NCBI RefSeq assembly: GCF_030216305.1 | Contig: NZ_JASOKT010000003.1 | Location: 1-64,000, forward strand | Length of the DNA: 64,000 nucleotides | Source of the DNA: Actinotignum timonense | Lineage (GTDB): Bacteria > Actinomycetota > Actinomycetes > Actinomycetales > Actinomycetaceae | Reading direction: 5' to 3' | Part shown: in pieces, positions 15,056 to 24,059 of the stretch | How positions within the stretch are numbered: position 1 is the first letter of the stretch | How the letters are laid out: each line of letters starts with the position of its first letter | The notes under the pieces: model-generated | The model's database searches: none | Seen by the model: the letters and a program-made list of their open reading frames with translations, nothing else | What the model was told of the DNA's origin: nothing | Program-made: the position numbers and the translations under genes

Positions 15056-17443
15056 TTACTTCATCGCATGCCGCGCACGGGAACGCCCGAGAACAACCGC
15101 ACCACCGGCGAGCATGAGAAGCGTTGCCGCACCAATAGCGCCGCTCATATCGCTTCCGGTCTCGGGAAGCTTCTGGGTGGGAGTTGCATTCTTCACCGTC
15201 GCTCGCTTCGCCACCGACTTGCCTGCCGGCTGGGACGGCGACGGCGCGGCGGGTGACTGCCCCGGATTCTCGGGAACGGCAGGGTTCTCCGGATTCCCCG
15301 GCTGACCCGGCTTCCCCTCGGGCTTCCCCGGTTTCTGCCCCGGCTTCTCCTCCGGAGTCGGGGCCTGCTGACGCGCCAGTTCCAGATCCCGCAGAGCCGC
15401 CTTCAAGGCAAGCTCCGCCGCGGTCAGCTCCCGCTGTGCTTCACCCTGGGCTTTCAGTGCGGACTCCTCTGCTTCACGAGCCGCCTCAAGCGCGAGCGTC
15501 GCCTTACCGTGAGCATCCTGAGCCTTGAGCAGTTCCCCCTTGGCCGCCTGCACCTTTTCCGTGGCCAGCCGAACATCCCACTGACGCTCATCGTAGATAT
15601 TCGACGCATCGGCGAGCCGAGTCAATTCGGCTTGCTTCTGGGCAGCGGTCGCACGAGCATCAGTGAGGGCACGCACCGCTTTCGCGGCCACTTCGCGCGC
15701 CTTATCCGCAGCAGCCTTCGCCTGAGCTACCGCTTCCTTGGCAGCATCCGCGGCGGCCTGTGCCGCGGTCATATCCTTTTCGGCCTTTGCGAGCCTCTCA
15801 GCAGCCTGCTTCCAGGTGGGTTCAAGCTCCGCGACGCGTTCCTTGAGCGCACTCACCTTCTCGGTAGCATCGCTGGCCGTCTTATTAGCTGTATCGCGCT
15901 TGCCCTCCGCTTCGCGTACCGGAGCTTCGGCTTGCTCAAGCACTTTTTGCTGGGCAGCAACAGCGGCATTCATTTTCTCTTCCGCGGCTACCCGAGCCTC
16001 CTGCGCGGAGGCATATTCTTTCGCCACCGCCGTTGCTTTTTCGCTAGCCTTATCGGACTCCGCCTTCGCAGCCACGAGCTCCTGCGCCCGCTGCACCGCC
16101 GCGGTCGTCGCCAGCTGTACTTGCCGCTCTGCTTCTTCCTTCGCGGTTACGGCCTTCGCCTGCTCAGTCTTTTTCTGTTCCGTTTCCTCGCGCGCAGCTA
16201 CCAGCTTTTCCTCGGCCGCAGCACGCTCAGCCTTTGCTCCCTCAAGAGCCTGCTTCTTTTGCTCCGTGCTCTTTTTAGCTTCCTCAACTTTTTCTTTTTG
16301 CTGCTGGACCAGTTTCTTCACATCGTCATCGGTCTGGTCCAACCCCTCGAGATTTTTGAGCTGTTCACTCAGAATATTTTCCCGGGTTTTGGCATCCGCA
16401 AGCGCAGCCTCTGCATCTTTCTCAGCCGCTTTCTTTTCGGTTTCCTCTGTTACGAGCCGACCCTCTTCTTTTTCAAGCTCCTCGATCTCCGATGCTAGCC
16501 GCGCTTCCTTCTGCTCAGCTTCCGCCTTAGCTGCCTGCGCTTCGGTCACGACTTTCTTCGCGGTTTGGTCAGCTTCGGTGGCGGTGACCATCGCATCTTC
16601 TGCCTTGCGAGCCTCCGCTGCCGCAGCATCCTTCGCCGCTTCCTTCGCCTTCACCTCAGCCTGAGCAGCCCGGACCGCGTCCGATTCCTTGCGAACTTTC
16701 GCAGCCTCAGCATCGATGACCGCATCGCGCTTAGCCTTGGTCTGTTCCAATGCTTCCTCAGCCTGCACGAGCGCCTCCAGCGCCGCGGCTTTCTCCTGCT
16801 CGAGCTGCGTGACTTCCTTGCCCAGCCGCTCCTTATCCGCCCGCGCCGCCGCGTCCACCTCACGAGCCGTCGTCAGTTCGGCATCGGCCGCCTGCGCAGC
16901 CGCGGCCTTTTCCTTGAAGTCCGCTTCTTTTGCGGCGACGCCGCCCGCGGCTTCCCGCGCGCTCGCCTCCGCTTTCTCATGGGCAATCTGCGCAGCTGCG
17001 GCTTTGTCGGCAGACTCTGTGGCCTGCTCAGCCGCCTGCGGGAGCTGGCCCTTCGCGGTCTTCCCCGCCTCGCTGACCGCGTCCGCTGCCTTCTGGGCGG
17101 CCTTCGCTTCCTTCGTGGCATCCGCGAGCTTCTGCTCACCCTGCGTTACTCCAGCTTGAGTTTGCTCCGCCGCTTTTTCGGCTTCCGCTGCCTTGGCTTT
17201 CGCTTCCGCGGCGGCCGCGGCGAGCCGGTCCACGTCAGCTTGGCGCGCCGCCACTGTTTCTTGGGCAGCTGCCACGTTCTTTTCCGCTTCGGCAAGGCTG
17301 GGTACGGTTCGCGCGGCGGTAGCCGCGCCGGCGTCGTCGTTATTCTGCACCGGCTGCGCAACGGCAGCGCCGGCGGGGAGTAGCGCGACGGCGACCCCCG
17401 CGGTGAGGGCGGCGGCGAGGGCGCGGTGAGTGTGGGTCCTCAT
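15056..17443 (-). CDS. Coiled-coil LPXTG wall-anchored surface protein 1
   Basis: 795 residues: a signal peptide with RALAAALTAGVAVALLPAGAAVAQ, about 660 residues of Ala/Glu/Lys/Gln-rich heptad helix, a short Pro/Gly/Lys wall-spanning segment, then the sorting signal LPETG (759-763), a hydrophobic stretch and RSRARHAMK. It should be exported by Sec and linked to peptidoglycan by a sortase. The rod could form a fibrous surface layer or an adhesin stalk; no ligand-binding domain is visible. It starts 35 bases after the stop of paralogue 2, so both are probably one transcript. AAAGGATAACC precedes the ATG. A GACGACGCCG motif encodes NNDDAG at the mature N-terminus. Confidence 0.9.
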   Translation of the reverse strand: MRTHTHRALAAALTAGVAVALLPAGAAVAQPVQNNDDAGAATAARTVPSLAEAEKNVAAAQETVAARQADVDRLAAAAAEAKAKAAEAEKAAEQTQAGVTQGEQKLADATKEAKAAQKAADAVSEAGKTAKGQLPQAAEQATESADKAAAAQIAHEKAEASAREAAGGVAAKEADFKEKAAAAQAADAELTTAREVDAAARADKERLGKEVTQLEQEKAAALEALVQAEEALEQTKAKRDAVIDAEAAKVRKESDAVRAAQAEVKAKEAAKDAAAAEARKAEDAMVTATEADQTAKKVVTEAQAAKAEAEQKEARLASEIEELEKEEGRLVTEETEKKAAEKDAEAALADAKTRENILSEQLKNLEGLDQTDDDVKKLVQQQKEKVEEAKKSTEQKKQALEGAKAERAAAEEKLVAAREETEQKKTEQAKAVTAKEEAERQVQLATTAAVQRAQELVAAKAESDKASEKATAVAKEYASAQEARVAAEEKMNAAVAAQQKVLEQAEAPVREAEGKRDTANKTASDATEKVSALKERVAELEPTWKQAAERLAKAEKDMTAAQAAADAAKEAVAQAKAAADKAREVAAKAVRALTDARATAAQKQAELTRLADASNIYDERQWDVRLATEKVQAAKGELLKAQDAHGKATLALEAAREAEESALKAQGEAQRELTAAELALKAALRDLELARQQAPTPEEKPGQKPGKPEGKPGQPGNPENPAVPENPGQSPAAPSPSQPAGKSVAKRATVKNATPTQKLPETGSDMSGAIGAATLLMLAGGAVVLGRSRARHAMK

Positions 17444-17478
17444 GGTTATCCTTTGGTCTTGGAGTTAATTGAGATTTT

Positions 17479-19848
17479 TTATGAGTGGGCGCGGCGGCCG
17501 CGAGCGCGAACGGCCATCGCGGCGCCGCCGGCCAGCAGCAAGAGCGAGGCCGCGCCGATGGCACCGCTGGCGTCACTGCCGGTTTCGGGGAGTTTCTGGG
17601 CCGGCGCGGGTTTTGCGGTAACGGCATTCTTTGCCGCGGCCGGGTTCTTCGCGGCGGGCTTGACCGTCGGCGCCTCGGGTTTGGCCGGCGCTTCGGGTTT
17701 CGGTGCACCTGGCATCGATGCACCAGGTTTCGAGGCGCCCGGCTGCGACGCATCTGGCTTCGGGGCCGGGGCCTGCTGACGCGCCGCCGCAAGTTCCTGT
17801 TCGGCCACGTGCAAAGCCACACTCGCCGCGCCGAGCTTCTGCTGCGCCGCCGCCTGTGCGGCCTGGGCCTGCCGCAACGCCTCCTGCGCGCCCGCAACCG
17901 CGGCACTCGCTTTCTCGTGCGCGACCCGCGCGGTTTCCGCTTCCGCACCGGCGAGCCGAGCCGCCTCGGTAGCCTGCTGCAGCTGCGCCACGCGCTCATC
18001 GTATTTCTGCGCCGCGGCGATCAAACGCTCCAGCTCAGCCTGCTGGTGGGCGGCGACCTTCTGAGCATTCTCCGCGGCTTTCACCTTTTCCGCTTCCGCG
18101 GTTCGCGCGGCTTCGAGCTGCGCATTCGCAGCCTGCACGCCCTGTTCTGCCTGCACCTTCGCTTCCTGAGCCGCCGCGAGATCCCGCTTCGCCTCGGCGT
18201 GCTTGGCCGCCGCCTCCGTGTGGCGCGCCTGCGCCTGCGTGGCCTGGTCTTTCGCCCCGGCGAGCTGCGTGGTCGCGTCCGCGTGATGCCCCTGCGCCGC
18301 GTCCCGCTCCGTCTTAGCGTTCTGGGCGGCTTCCTTCGCGCCGGCCGTCGCCGCATCCGCATCCGCCTGCACCGCGGCGAGCTTCTCCTGCGCCTCGCGC
18401 ACGGCCTGCTCCGCCTGGGCGGCCTCCGTGGCAGCGTCCCGTGCTGCCGCTTCCTTGCGCTGGAGCTCCGCCTTCGCGCTGGTTTCCGCCGCGGCCCGCT
18501 GCGCGGTCGCCTCTTGTGCCTCCTGCAGCTTTTGCTCAGCCTTATTCTTTTCGACGACGGCGCTATCGTGTTCCGCCTTCTTTGGCGCACATTCGGCAAT
18601 CGCGGCATCGCGGGCGATCACGGCTACGTCGTGATCCTGTTCCGCCTTGTTGTACTTCTGCTCTTTGACTTCCACGTCTGCCTGGAGGGCTTTGAGTTCC
18701 CGACGTTCCTTTTCCAACTTATCTTTGAGGCCCGTCGGATCGAGCTTCGCAGCGCGTTCCACCGCCTGAACCCACAGTTCACGCTCCGCTGCGTCGTTCT
18801 TCGCCTTCTCCCACAGTGCCTTCGCCCGCTGCTTCGCTTTCTCAAGACGATTCGCCTCGGCGGTCTTGGCCGTTACATTCGCTTCGAGCGGTTCGAGCTC
18901 GGCGACCAGCTGCTCTACCTTCTTGGTAGCGTCGCTGACATCTGACTCCGCAGCCGCTTCGACCTTCTTGGATTCTTGCAGGTCTTTGGCTGCTGCGACT
19001 ACTGCGTCCTGGGCGCGCAGGGCTTCCTGCTGGGTGGTTTCGCGGGTGGCGATTTTCCCTTCCGCGGCCTTAGTGGCCTGCGCCAGGTGGCTAGCGGCGT
19101 CGTCGATCTTTCGCTGCTCACCCTGAACCGCAGCGTCGCGTGCCCCTTCCGCCTTGCGTAGGTTTTCCTCCGTCTCGGCCAGCTTGGCCTTCGCTGCCGC
19201 CTCCGCGGCGCTGAGCTTCTCCACTTCCGCAGCCAGGCGAGTCTTGTCCGCCTGCGCGGCAGCTTCGGTAGCTTCCGCTTGGGTGAGGGCCTGCGCGGAT
19301 TTCTCTGCAGCGGCGGTCTTCTCTTGGAGCGTTTCCTGCTGGGCTTTCAGATTCGCGGCGGCCTGCTGGGTTTGCTTGGCTGCGGCGTCGCGCTCGGTGG
19401 CAGCGGTCTCGGCCCGAGCCGCGGAATCCTTCGCGGTTTCCTGGGCCGCGGGGAGCTGGTCTTTGGCGGCGGTACCCGCTTCTTTTGCTTCATCGACGGC
19501 ACGCTGGGCAGTCGCTTTCTCGGCTTCGGCAGCGCTGAGCTTGTCCGCGGCGTTCTTCGAGGCCGCGGCAGCTGTGGCCGCGGCGGTTTCCGCTTCTTTC
19601 AGGTTGTTGTGTGCGGCGGCGGATTCGGCGGCGAGGCGATCCACCTCAGCCTGCTGGGCCTGGACCGCGGCGCGCGCGTCAGCGACTTTCTGCTCCGCCT
19701 GCTCGATATTTCGCTGCGTTTGCGGGGTACTGGCGGAGGTTCCCGAGCCGGAGAGCGGCTGGGCCTGCGCGGCGCCGGCGGGCACGAGGGCGACGGCGAC
19801 CCCGGCGGTGAGAGCGGTCGCGAGAGCGCGGTGAGTCTGGGACCTCAT
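17479..19848 (-). CDS. Coiled-coil LPXTG wall-anchored surface protein 2
   Basis: 789 residues, the same architecture as its neighbours: nearly identical signal peptide (ALATALTAGVAVALVPAGAAQAQP), long Ala/Glu/Gln coiled coil, an ARQQAPAPKPDASQPG-type Pro segment, LPETG at 753-757, membrane stretch and Arg-rich tail. Regions such as KYDERVAQLQQATEAARLAG are nearly shared with protein 3 and weakly with protein 1, so the genes arose by tandem duplication. A predicted iron or nucleotide role is not suggested by anything seen. It has its own upstream region resembling that of gene 3 and the same AAAGGAT ribosome site. Confidence 0.9.
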   Translation of the reverse strand: MRSQTHRALATALTAGVAVALVPAGAAQAQPLSGSGTSASTPQTQRNIEQAEQKVADARAAVQAQQAEVDRLAAESAAAHNNLKEAETAAATAAAASKNAADKLSAAEAEKATAQRAVDEAKEAGTAAKDQLPAAQETAKDSAARAETAATERDAAAKQTQQAAANLKAQQETLQEKTAAAEKSAQALTQAEATEAAAQADKTRLAAEVEKLSAAEAAAKAKLAETEENLRKAEGARDAAVQGEQRKIDDAASHLAQATKAAEGKIATRETTQQEALRAQDAVVAAAKDLQESKKVEAAAESDVSDATKKVEQLVAELEPLEANVTAKTAEANRLEKAKQRAKALWEKAKNDAAERELWVQAVERAAKLDPTGLKDKLEKERRELKALQADVEVKEQKYNKAEQDHDVAVIARDAAIAECAPKKAEHDSAVVEKNKAEQKLQEAQEATAQRAAAETSAKAELQRKEAAARDAATEAAQAEQAVREAQEKLAAVQADADAATAGAKEAAQNAKTERDAAQGHHADATTQLAGAKDQATQAQARHTEAAAKHAEAKRDLAAAQEAKVQAEQGVQAANAQLEAARTAEAEKVKAAENAQKVAAHQQAELERLIAAAQKYDERVAQLQQATEAARLAGAEAETARVAHEKASAAVAGAQEALRQAQAAQAAAQQKLGAASVALHVAEQELAAARQQAPAPKPDASQPGASKPGASMPGAPKPEAPAKPEAPTVKPAAKNPAAAKNAVTAKPAPAQKLPETGSDASGAIGAASLLLLAGGAAMAVRARGRRAHS

Positions 19849-19907
19849 CGTGATCCTTTCGGAATATGTGTAGGTGAGCCTGGCGCGCGGGCCAGATTGA
19901 GGACGTA

Positions 19908-19980
19908 CGGGACTAGTTAAGAGCAGAAAATCCGGATCGGGCTTGGATTTTTCTGGAATTTCCTCAGGAGCGCTGCCCCG
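19908..19980 (-). promoter_or_regulatory. Upstream region of surface protein 2, duplicated with that of protein 3
   Basis: This stretch aligns with 22718-22796: both hold AGTTAA..GGCAGAAAA or GAGCAGAAAA, then CGG(G)CTTGGA, TTTTCTGG and a TTTTCTCG or TTTCCTCA run. The promoter was evidently copied with the gene. Confidence 0.5.
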
Positions 19981-20007
19981 TGTCTGCCAGTGCGAGGCAG
20001 CGCTCCT
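19966..20007 (-). terminator. 12-bp perfect hairpin after surface protein 3 gene
   Basis: AGGAGCGCTGCC (19966-19977) pairs with GGCAGCGCTCCT (19996-20007). It lies about 40 bases beyond the stop codon of the gene ending at 20048. There is no T-tract. Confidence 0.55.
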
Positions 20008-20047
20008 TCGGTTGCGCGCGGCGCTGTGTTATTTCGGCTTTTTGCGG

Positions 20048-22660
20048 TTATTTCGCGGCGTGCAGGGCACGCGAGCGGCCCATGACCACCGCCCCACCGG
20101 CCAGCAGCAGGAGGGTCGCCGCGCCGATGGAACCGAGTGCCTCGCTGCCGGAAGCGGCCAGGGCCGGTTTGGCGGGTGCCTGGGCGCGCGCTGAAGTGTC
20201 CGGGCGCGCGGCCGGGGCAGCAGGGGCCTGCGGCTGTGCCGAAGGTGCAGCGGGCTTCGCAGCCGGAGCCGTGGGAGATCCGGGCTGCGCCGGTGTGCTC
20301 GGCTTGGTATCGGGCTTGGTCTCCGGCTTCACGCCGGGCTTGATCTCGGGTTTCACCTCGGGTTGGCCGGGCTTCACCTCAGGAGTGCCGGGTTTCGGAG
20401 CATCCGGCCTCGGAGTGGGTACATCCGGTTTGATCTCGGGCGTACCCGGCTTTGTTTCCGGCTGATCGGGCTGTTGCGGTTGTTCCGGCTGCGGAGCCGG
20501 CTTCACACCCGGCACATCGGGCTTGGGCGCGTCCGGCTTTGGCACATCGGGCTTCGGTGCCGGGGCCTGCTGGCGAGCCAAGGTGAGTTGCTGCTCGGCG
20601 GCATGCAGGGCGACCGTCGCCGCGCCAAGCTTCTTCTTCGCTTCGGCCTGCGCGGACTGCGCTTGCTGCGCTGCTTCGCTCGCCGCAGTGACGGCCTGGG
20701 TTGCTTTCTCATGCGCGGCCCGGGCCTGCTCTGCTTTTTCACCGGCGAGCCGCGCCGCCTCGGCAGCCTGCTGCAAGTGCGCCACGCGCTCGTCGTACTT
20801 CTGAGCCGCGGCGATCAAACTATCCAGCTGAGCTTGCTGCTGGGCGGCAGCCTTCTTCGCACTATCCAGGTTGCGAGCGGTTTCCTTCTCAGCTTCCCGT
20901 GCGGCTTCCAGCTTCATCTCCGCGGCACGCATATCCTTCGTTGCCTGGAGAGCCGCTTCGCTCGCGGCGCTCACATCAGCTTTCGCCGCGGCGAGCTTCT
21001 TTTCCGCATCAGCCCAGCCCTGCTTTAGCCCGTCTACCTGGCCCTTGACGTCAGCGAGCTTTTTCGCGGCTTCCGCGTGCTTATCGCGCTCAGCATCATG
21101 TGTACCTTGCGCGGCCGTCACCTTCTCATCCTGTGCGGCCTTGATTTTCTCTGCCGCGGCGTTTGCCTCAGTCAATTTTTGCTGAGCATTTTGCAGATTC
21201 GTAGTCGCCTGCTTAGCAGCGGTATCCGCCTGCTGCGCGGCAGTTTTCGCCTGAGCAACCGCCTCCTTTTTGCGCGCTACTTCCGCAGTGAGATCTGTAG
21301 CCGACTTCTGAGCGTCCTTTAGCTTTTGCTTAGCCTTATCGAGTTCACCGACAGCACTAACGCGTTCCTCTCGCTTCTCCTCTTGCTTGGCGAGAGCCTC
21401 ATCGCGCTGAGCAGCCATAGCATCATATTTTTGCTTCGCTTCGGTGTAGCTCTTCTGCTTTTCGGCCACCTGCGCTTGCAGTGTAACGAGATCTTTGCGG
21501 TGTTCTGCAAGACGCTTATTCAGGGAGTCTTTTATGTTATCCGGAGCGGTTCGCAACGCGAACTCAACCTGTTTTATTTCCTGCTGTTTCGCCGCTACTT
21601 CCTTTTGGGCGTTATCAAGCTCCTTTTTCGCATTATCCATAGGAGCCTTGAGTTTCTCCGCAGCTGAGACCTTCTGCGCTGACTCTTGCTGTAACGCTTC
21701 AAGTTCGGTAGCCAGCCGAGCTTCTTCCTGCTTCGCCTTTTCAGCTGCAGCTTCGGCTTCCGCCTGAGTTTTCTTGGCTTCCTGCAACTTCGACTCAGCG
21801 GCTGCATGCTCTTTCTGGGTGCGTTCCATTTCTTGCTGAGCGGCATCCCGCTCCGCAGCCTTCTCCTCAGCGAGCTTCTTGGCCGCGGCTACCGCGCCGA
21901 TTTCTGCATCAACCTTGGCCTTGTCCTGCTTGAGCGCCTCGTCGCGCTCGGCTTCGGCCTTGCTCAGTTTCTCCTGCGCTTCGGCCAGCCTAGCCTGTGC
22001 GGCTTTTTCTGCTTCTGTCAGCTGCTGGACTTCCTCGCCCAGGCGCTTCTCTACAGCCTTAGCAGCAGCTTCGGCTTCCTCAGCCTTCGTCAAGGCTTGA
22101 TTGGCGGCCTCCAACTCCGCGGCCTTTTCCTGCGCCAGCTTCTGCTGCTCGCTGAGTTTCTCCGTTGCGCGCTCCAGCTCGGCGGCGGCTTCGTCATGCT
22201 TGGTTTTCGCGGCATCGGCGCGCTTGGCAGAATCCTGCGCCTGAGCGCTGGCTTCCTGCAATTGGTTCTTAGCAGCCTGGCCCTCTTCTTTTACCTCATC
22301 GACAGCCCGCTGCGCGGCATCGCGTTCTTTCTGCGCAGCGCCAAGTTTTCCTTCGGCTTCCTGAGTAGCAGTAGCAGCGGTGGCCGCCGCATTTTCCGCC
22401 TTCTTGAGGTCATCCTGCGCGGCGGAATTCTTCTTGGTGGCCTGATCGAGTTCCGCCTGGCGATTCTGGACTTCCACCTGCGCCGTGACCACATTGCGCT
22501 CGGCTTCCTCCACGCTCAGCACGGGACGCGCGGCATCGGCAACGGGCACCTCGCCCGCTCCGGAAACCGGCTGGGCCTGCGCTGCGCCGGCCGGAACAAG
22601 TGCAACGGCTACCCCAGCGGTGAGAGCGGTAGCGACGACGCGGTGAGTCTGGGACCTCAT
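20048..22660 (-). CDS. Coiled-coil wall protein 3 with altered sorting signal (LAASG)
   Basis: 870 residues. Signal peptide as in protein 2, then about 680 residues of coiled coil. A Pro-rich segment of about 130 residues built of KPD/KPG/KPE triplets follows, much longer than in its paralogues. The C-terminal 37 residues align without gaps to the sorting signals of proteins 1 and 2, but LPETG is replaced by LAASG (834-838); the hydrophobic stretch and basic tail are kept. It may be a substrate of the class E sortase at 47745-48650, whose family prefers LAXTG, or it may stay in the membrane. The ATG at 22660 has AAAGGATAACG before it. Confidence 0.88.
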   Translation of the reverse strand: MRSQTHRVVATALTAGVAVALVPAGAAQAQPVSGAGEVPVADAARPVLSVEEAERNVVTAQVEVQNRQAELDQATKKNSAAQDDLKKAENAAATAATATQEAEGKLGAAQKERDAAQRAVDEVKEEGQAAKNQLQEASAQAQDSAKRADAAKTKHDEAAAELERATEKLSEQQKLAQEKAAELEAANQALTKAEEAEAAAKAVEKRLGEEVQQLTEAEKAAQARLAEAQEKLSKAEAERDEALKQDKAKVDAEIGAVAAAKKLAEEKAAERDAAQQEMERTQKEHAAAESKLQEAKKTQAEAEAAAEKAKQEEARLATELEALQQESAQKVSAAEKLKAPMDNAKKELDNAQKEVAAKQQEIKQVEFALRTAPDNIKDSLNKRLAEHRKDLVTLQAQVAEKQKSYTEAKQKYDAMAAQRDEALAKQEEKREERVSAVGELDKAKQKLKDAQKSATDLTAEVARKKEAVAQAKTAAQQADTAAKQATTNLQNAQQKLTEANAAAEKIKAAQDEKVTAAQGTHDAERDKHAEAAKKLADVKGQVDGLKQGWADAEKKLAAAKADVSAASEAALQATKDMRAAEMKLEAAREAEKETARNLDSAKKAAAQQQAQLDSLIAAAQKYDERVAHLQQAAEAARLAGEKAEQARAAHEKATQAVTAASEAAQQAQSAQAEAKKKLGAATVALHAAEQQLTLARQQAPAPKPDVPKPDAPKPDVPGVKPAPQPEQPQQPDQPETKPGTPEIKPDVPTPRPDAPKPGTPEVKPGQPEVKPEIKPGVKPETKPDTKPSTPAQPGSPTAPAAKPAAPSAQPQAPAAPAARPDTSARAQAPAKPALAASGSEALGSIGAATLLLLAGGAVVMGRSRALHAAK

Positions 22661-22717
22661 CGTTATCCTTTCAAGGAATATACATCTAGGTGAGAGTGGC
22701 ACCCTTTGCCTGGGCCA

Positions 22718-22796
22718 CGATTTTACGGGGAACAGTTAATGGCAGAAAAGCCAGATTCGGCTTGGAATTTTCTGGGATTTTCTCGGGAATGCCACC
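22718..22796 (-). promoter_or_regulatory. Upstream region of surface protein 3
   Basis: Partner of 19908-19980. The remaining gene-free DNA to 23077 is comparatively AT-rich around 22840-22885 and contains a TGCGGCGTCGTCGTAC motif copy at 23019-23034. I find no gene there. Confidence 0.5.
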
Positions 22797-23018
22797 GCAT
22801 TTTCGCCATTCCGCACCCACAAGCCCGCAAATAAGCGGATTATTGGTTAATTGCTATTATTTACATATACCCGCATTATTATTCCTTTAACTAGCGGTCG
22901 GGCCTTCTGGCCCATGCCAACCTCACCCCAACCACCACATTTTGTGGCGCAGGTTACTAGAACGCCGTAGACTGGCGGTGGTGCAGGTTCGCTCGTGGGC
23001 CGGGTGGCGCCCCGCTGC

Positions 23019-23034
23019 TGCGGCGTCGTCGTAC
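23019..23034 (-). repeat. Full-length GTACGACGACGCCGCA motif copy, intergenic
   Basis: A good example of the short dispersed motif, 44 bases before a lipoprotein start. The same 15-16 bases occur inside the RNase H gene at 31062-31076. Confidence 0.65.
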
Positions 23035-23077
23035 CAATAACCACGCGGGTACGCACGCCTGCATGAAGGAGGTAACC

Positions 23078-23632
23078 ATGAAACGTTTCGCGCTTGTGCC
23101 CGTGGCCTGCGCCGCGGCGTTACTCTTCGGCGCGTGTTCGGGCAGCGCCACGCAATCCGCGCCACCGAACGCCGCGAGCGCACCCGCGAACGCACCCGCA
23201 GAAACCGCGAGCGCGGATTCACCCTCGCGCTGCGCGCCGGCGGAAATGGCGACCACGCTGGAGTATCAGGACGGCGGCGCCGGGCATCGGTATTACGTGC
23301 TGCGGGTGGAAAATACCGGCCGGGTGCCGTGCTTCATTCCGGCGCAGCTCGAGGTGACGCCCATCAGCGCCAACGGGAATATGTTTACCGAGCCGGCGCC
23401 GGCGACCAGCGCGACCGGAGCGGATGTGGTGCTGGAGCCGGGCGAGCGGATCGCCATGGAGGTGGACGCTATTAATCCCGGCGCGTTGTGCCCGGAGAGG
23501 ACGGTGTCGGGTCTCGATCTTGCGGTGGGGTACACGGGCACCAGCGTGTATTCCGTTTCCCACGGGGAGAAGATGAATTCGTGTTCGTCCGGGGAGGCCA
23601 CGGTGAAGGTTGGGGATTTTGAGGTGGAGTGA
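23078..23632 (+). CDS. DUF4232-like secreted lipoprotein
   Basis: 184 residues. Lipobox LFGAC follows a normal signal, then an Ala/Pro/Asn linker. The C-terminal domain starts SRCAPAEM and contains VLRVENTGRVPCFIP and an ERIAMEVDAINPG stretch, resembling the DUF4232 beta-sandwich (paired Cys, x-N-T/x-G-x-x-P-C pattern). It should sit on the outer face of the membrane; the role of the family is not known. AAGGAGG lies six bases before the ATG at 23078. Confidence 0.8.
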   Translation: MKRFALVPVACAAALLFGACSGSATQSAPPNAASAPANAPAETASADSPSRCAPAEMATTLEYQDGGAGHRYYVLRVENTGRVPCFIPAQLEVTPISANGNMFTEPAPATSATGADVVLEPGERIAMEVDAINPGALCPERTVSGLDLAVGYTGTSVYSVSHGEKMNSCSSGEATVKVGDFEVE

Positions 23633-23699
23633 GCGCGGTTGCGACGAGGCTGCGGCGCGGGAACTGGAGCGAAACCGGCGCGTGGGAAACGGCGCGAAA

Positions 23700-23960
23700 C
23701 TACTTGGCAACCTCGCACAGTGGATGGTCGGTTCCCCCGCCCGCCTCAATTTGTTCCATCGCATCAAGCAAGCGCCGAGCATTGCGCGGCGAACGCATGG
23801 GGTAGACCGTTTCGCGCAGGGAGGTGTACTCGTCCAGCGCGAGGATCACCACGGACGGCTGGCCGCTGCGGGTGATGATCACCGGTTCGCGGTCGTCTAC
23901 CGCGGATCGCAGAACCTCCGCGTAGTTCGCCAGCGACTCTGAAGACGTCATTGTTTTCAT
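23700..23960 (-). CDS. Phd/YefM-type antitoxin without a toxin gene
   Basis: 86 residues. MKTMTSSESLANYAEVLRSAVDDREPVIITRSGQPSVVILALDEY is the classic YefM fold, here split: N-terminal dimer and DNA-binding part (1-50), then a C-terminal tail that would wrap a RelE/YoeB toxin. No toxin gene lies on either side; the next gene downstream ends at 23632 on the other strand. It is an orphan antitoxin, possibly kept as an autoregulator or for cross-protection. Confidence 0.85.
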   Translation of the reverse strand: MKTMTSSESLANYAEVLRSAVDDREPVIITRSGQPSVVILALDEYTSLRETVYPMRSPRNARRLLDAMEQIEAGGGTDHPLCEVAK

Positions 23961-24059
23961 TGCGCACCCCCGGGTACATGCGTGCTATCTACCCGTAGAA
24001 TAACAGCTGTGCAGCGTTGCACACGCGGGCGCCGCCCGCCGATCCGCGAAGGAGAACCC

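Noticed and set aside
15509-17383. Leu/Arg-rich frames opposite the coiled-coil genes
   Set aside because: Antisense of Glu/Ala/Lys-rich repeats gives apparent membrane-like proteins; no ribosome sites or family motifs.
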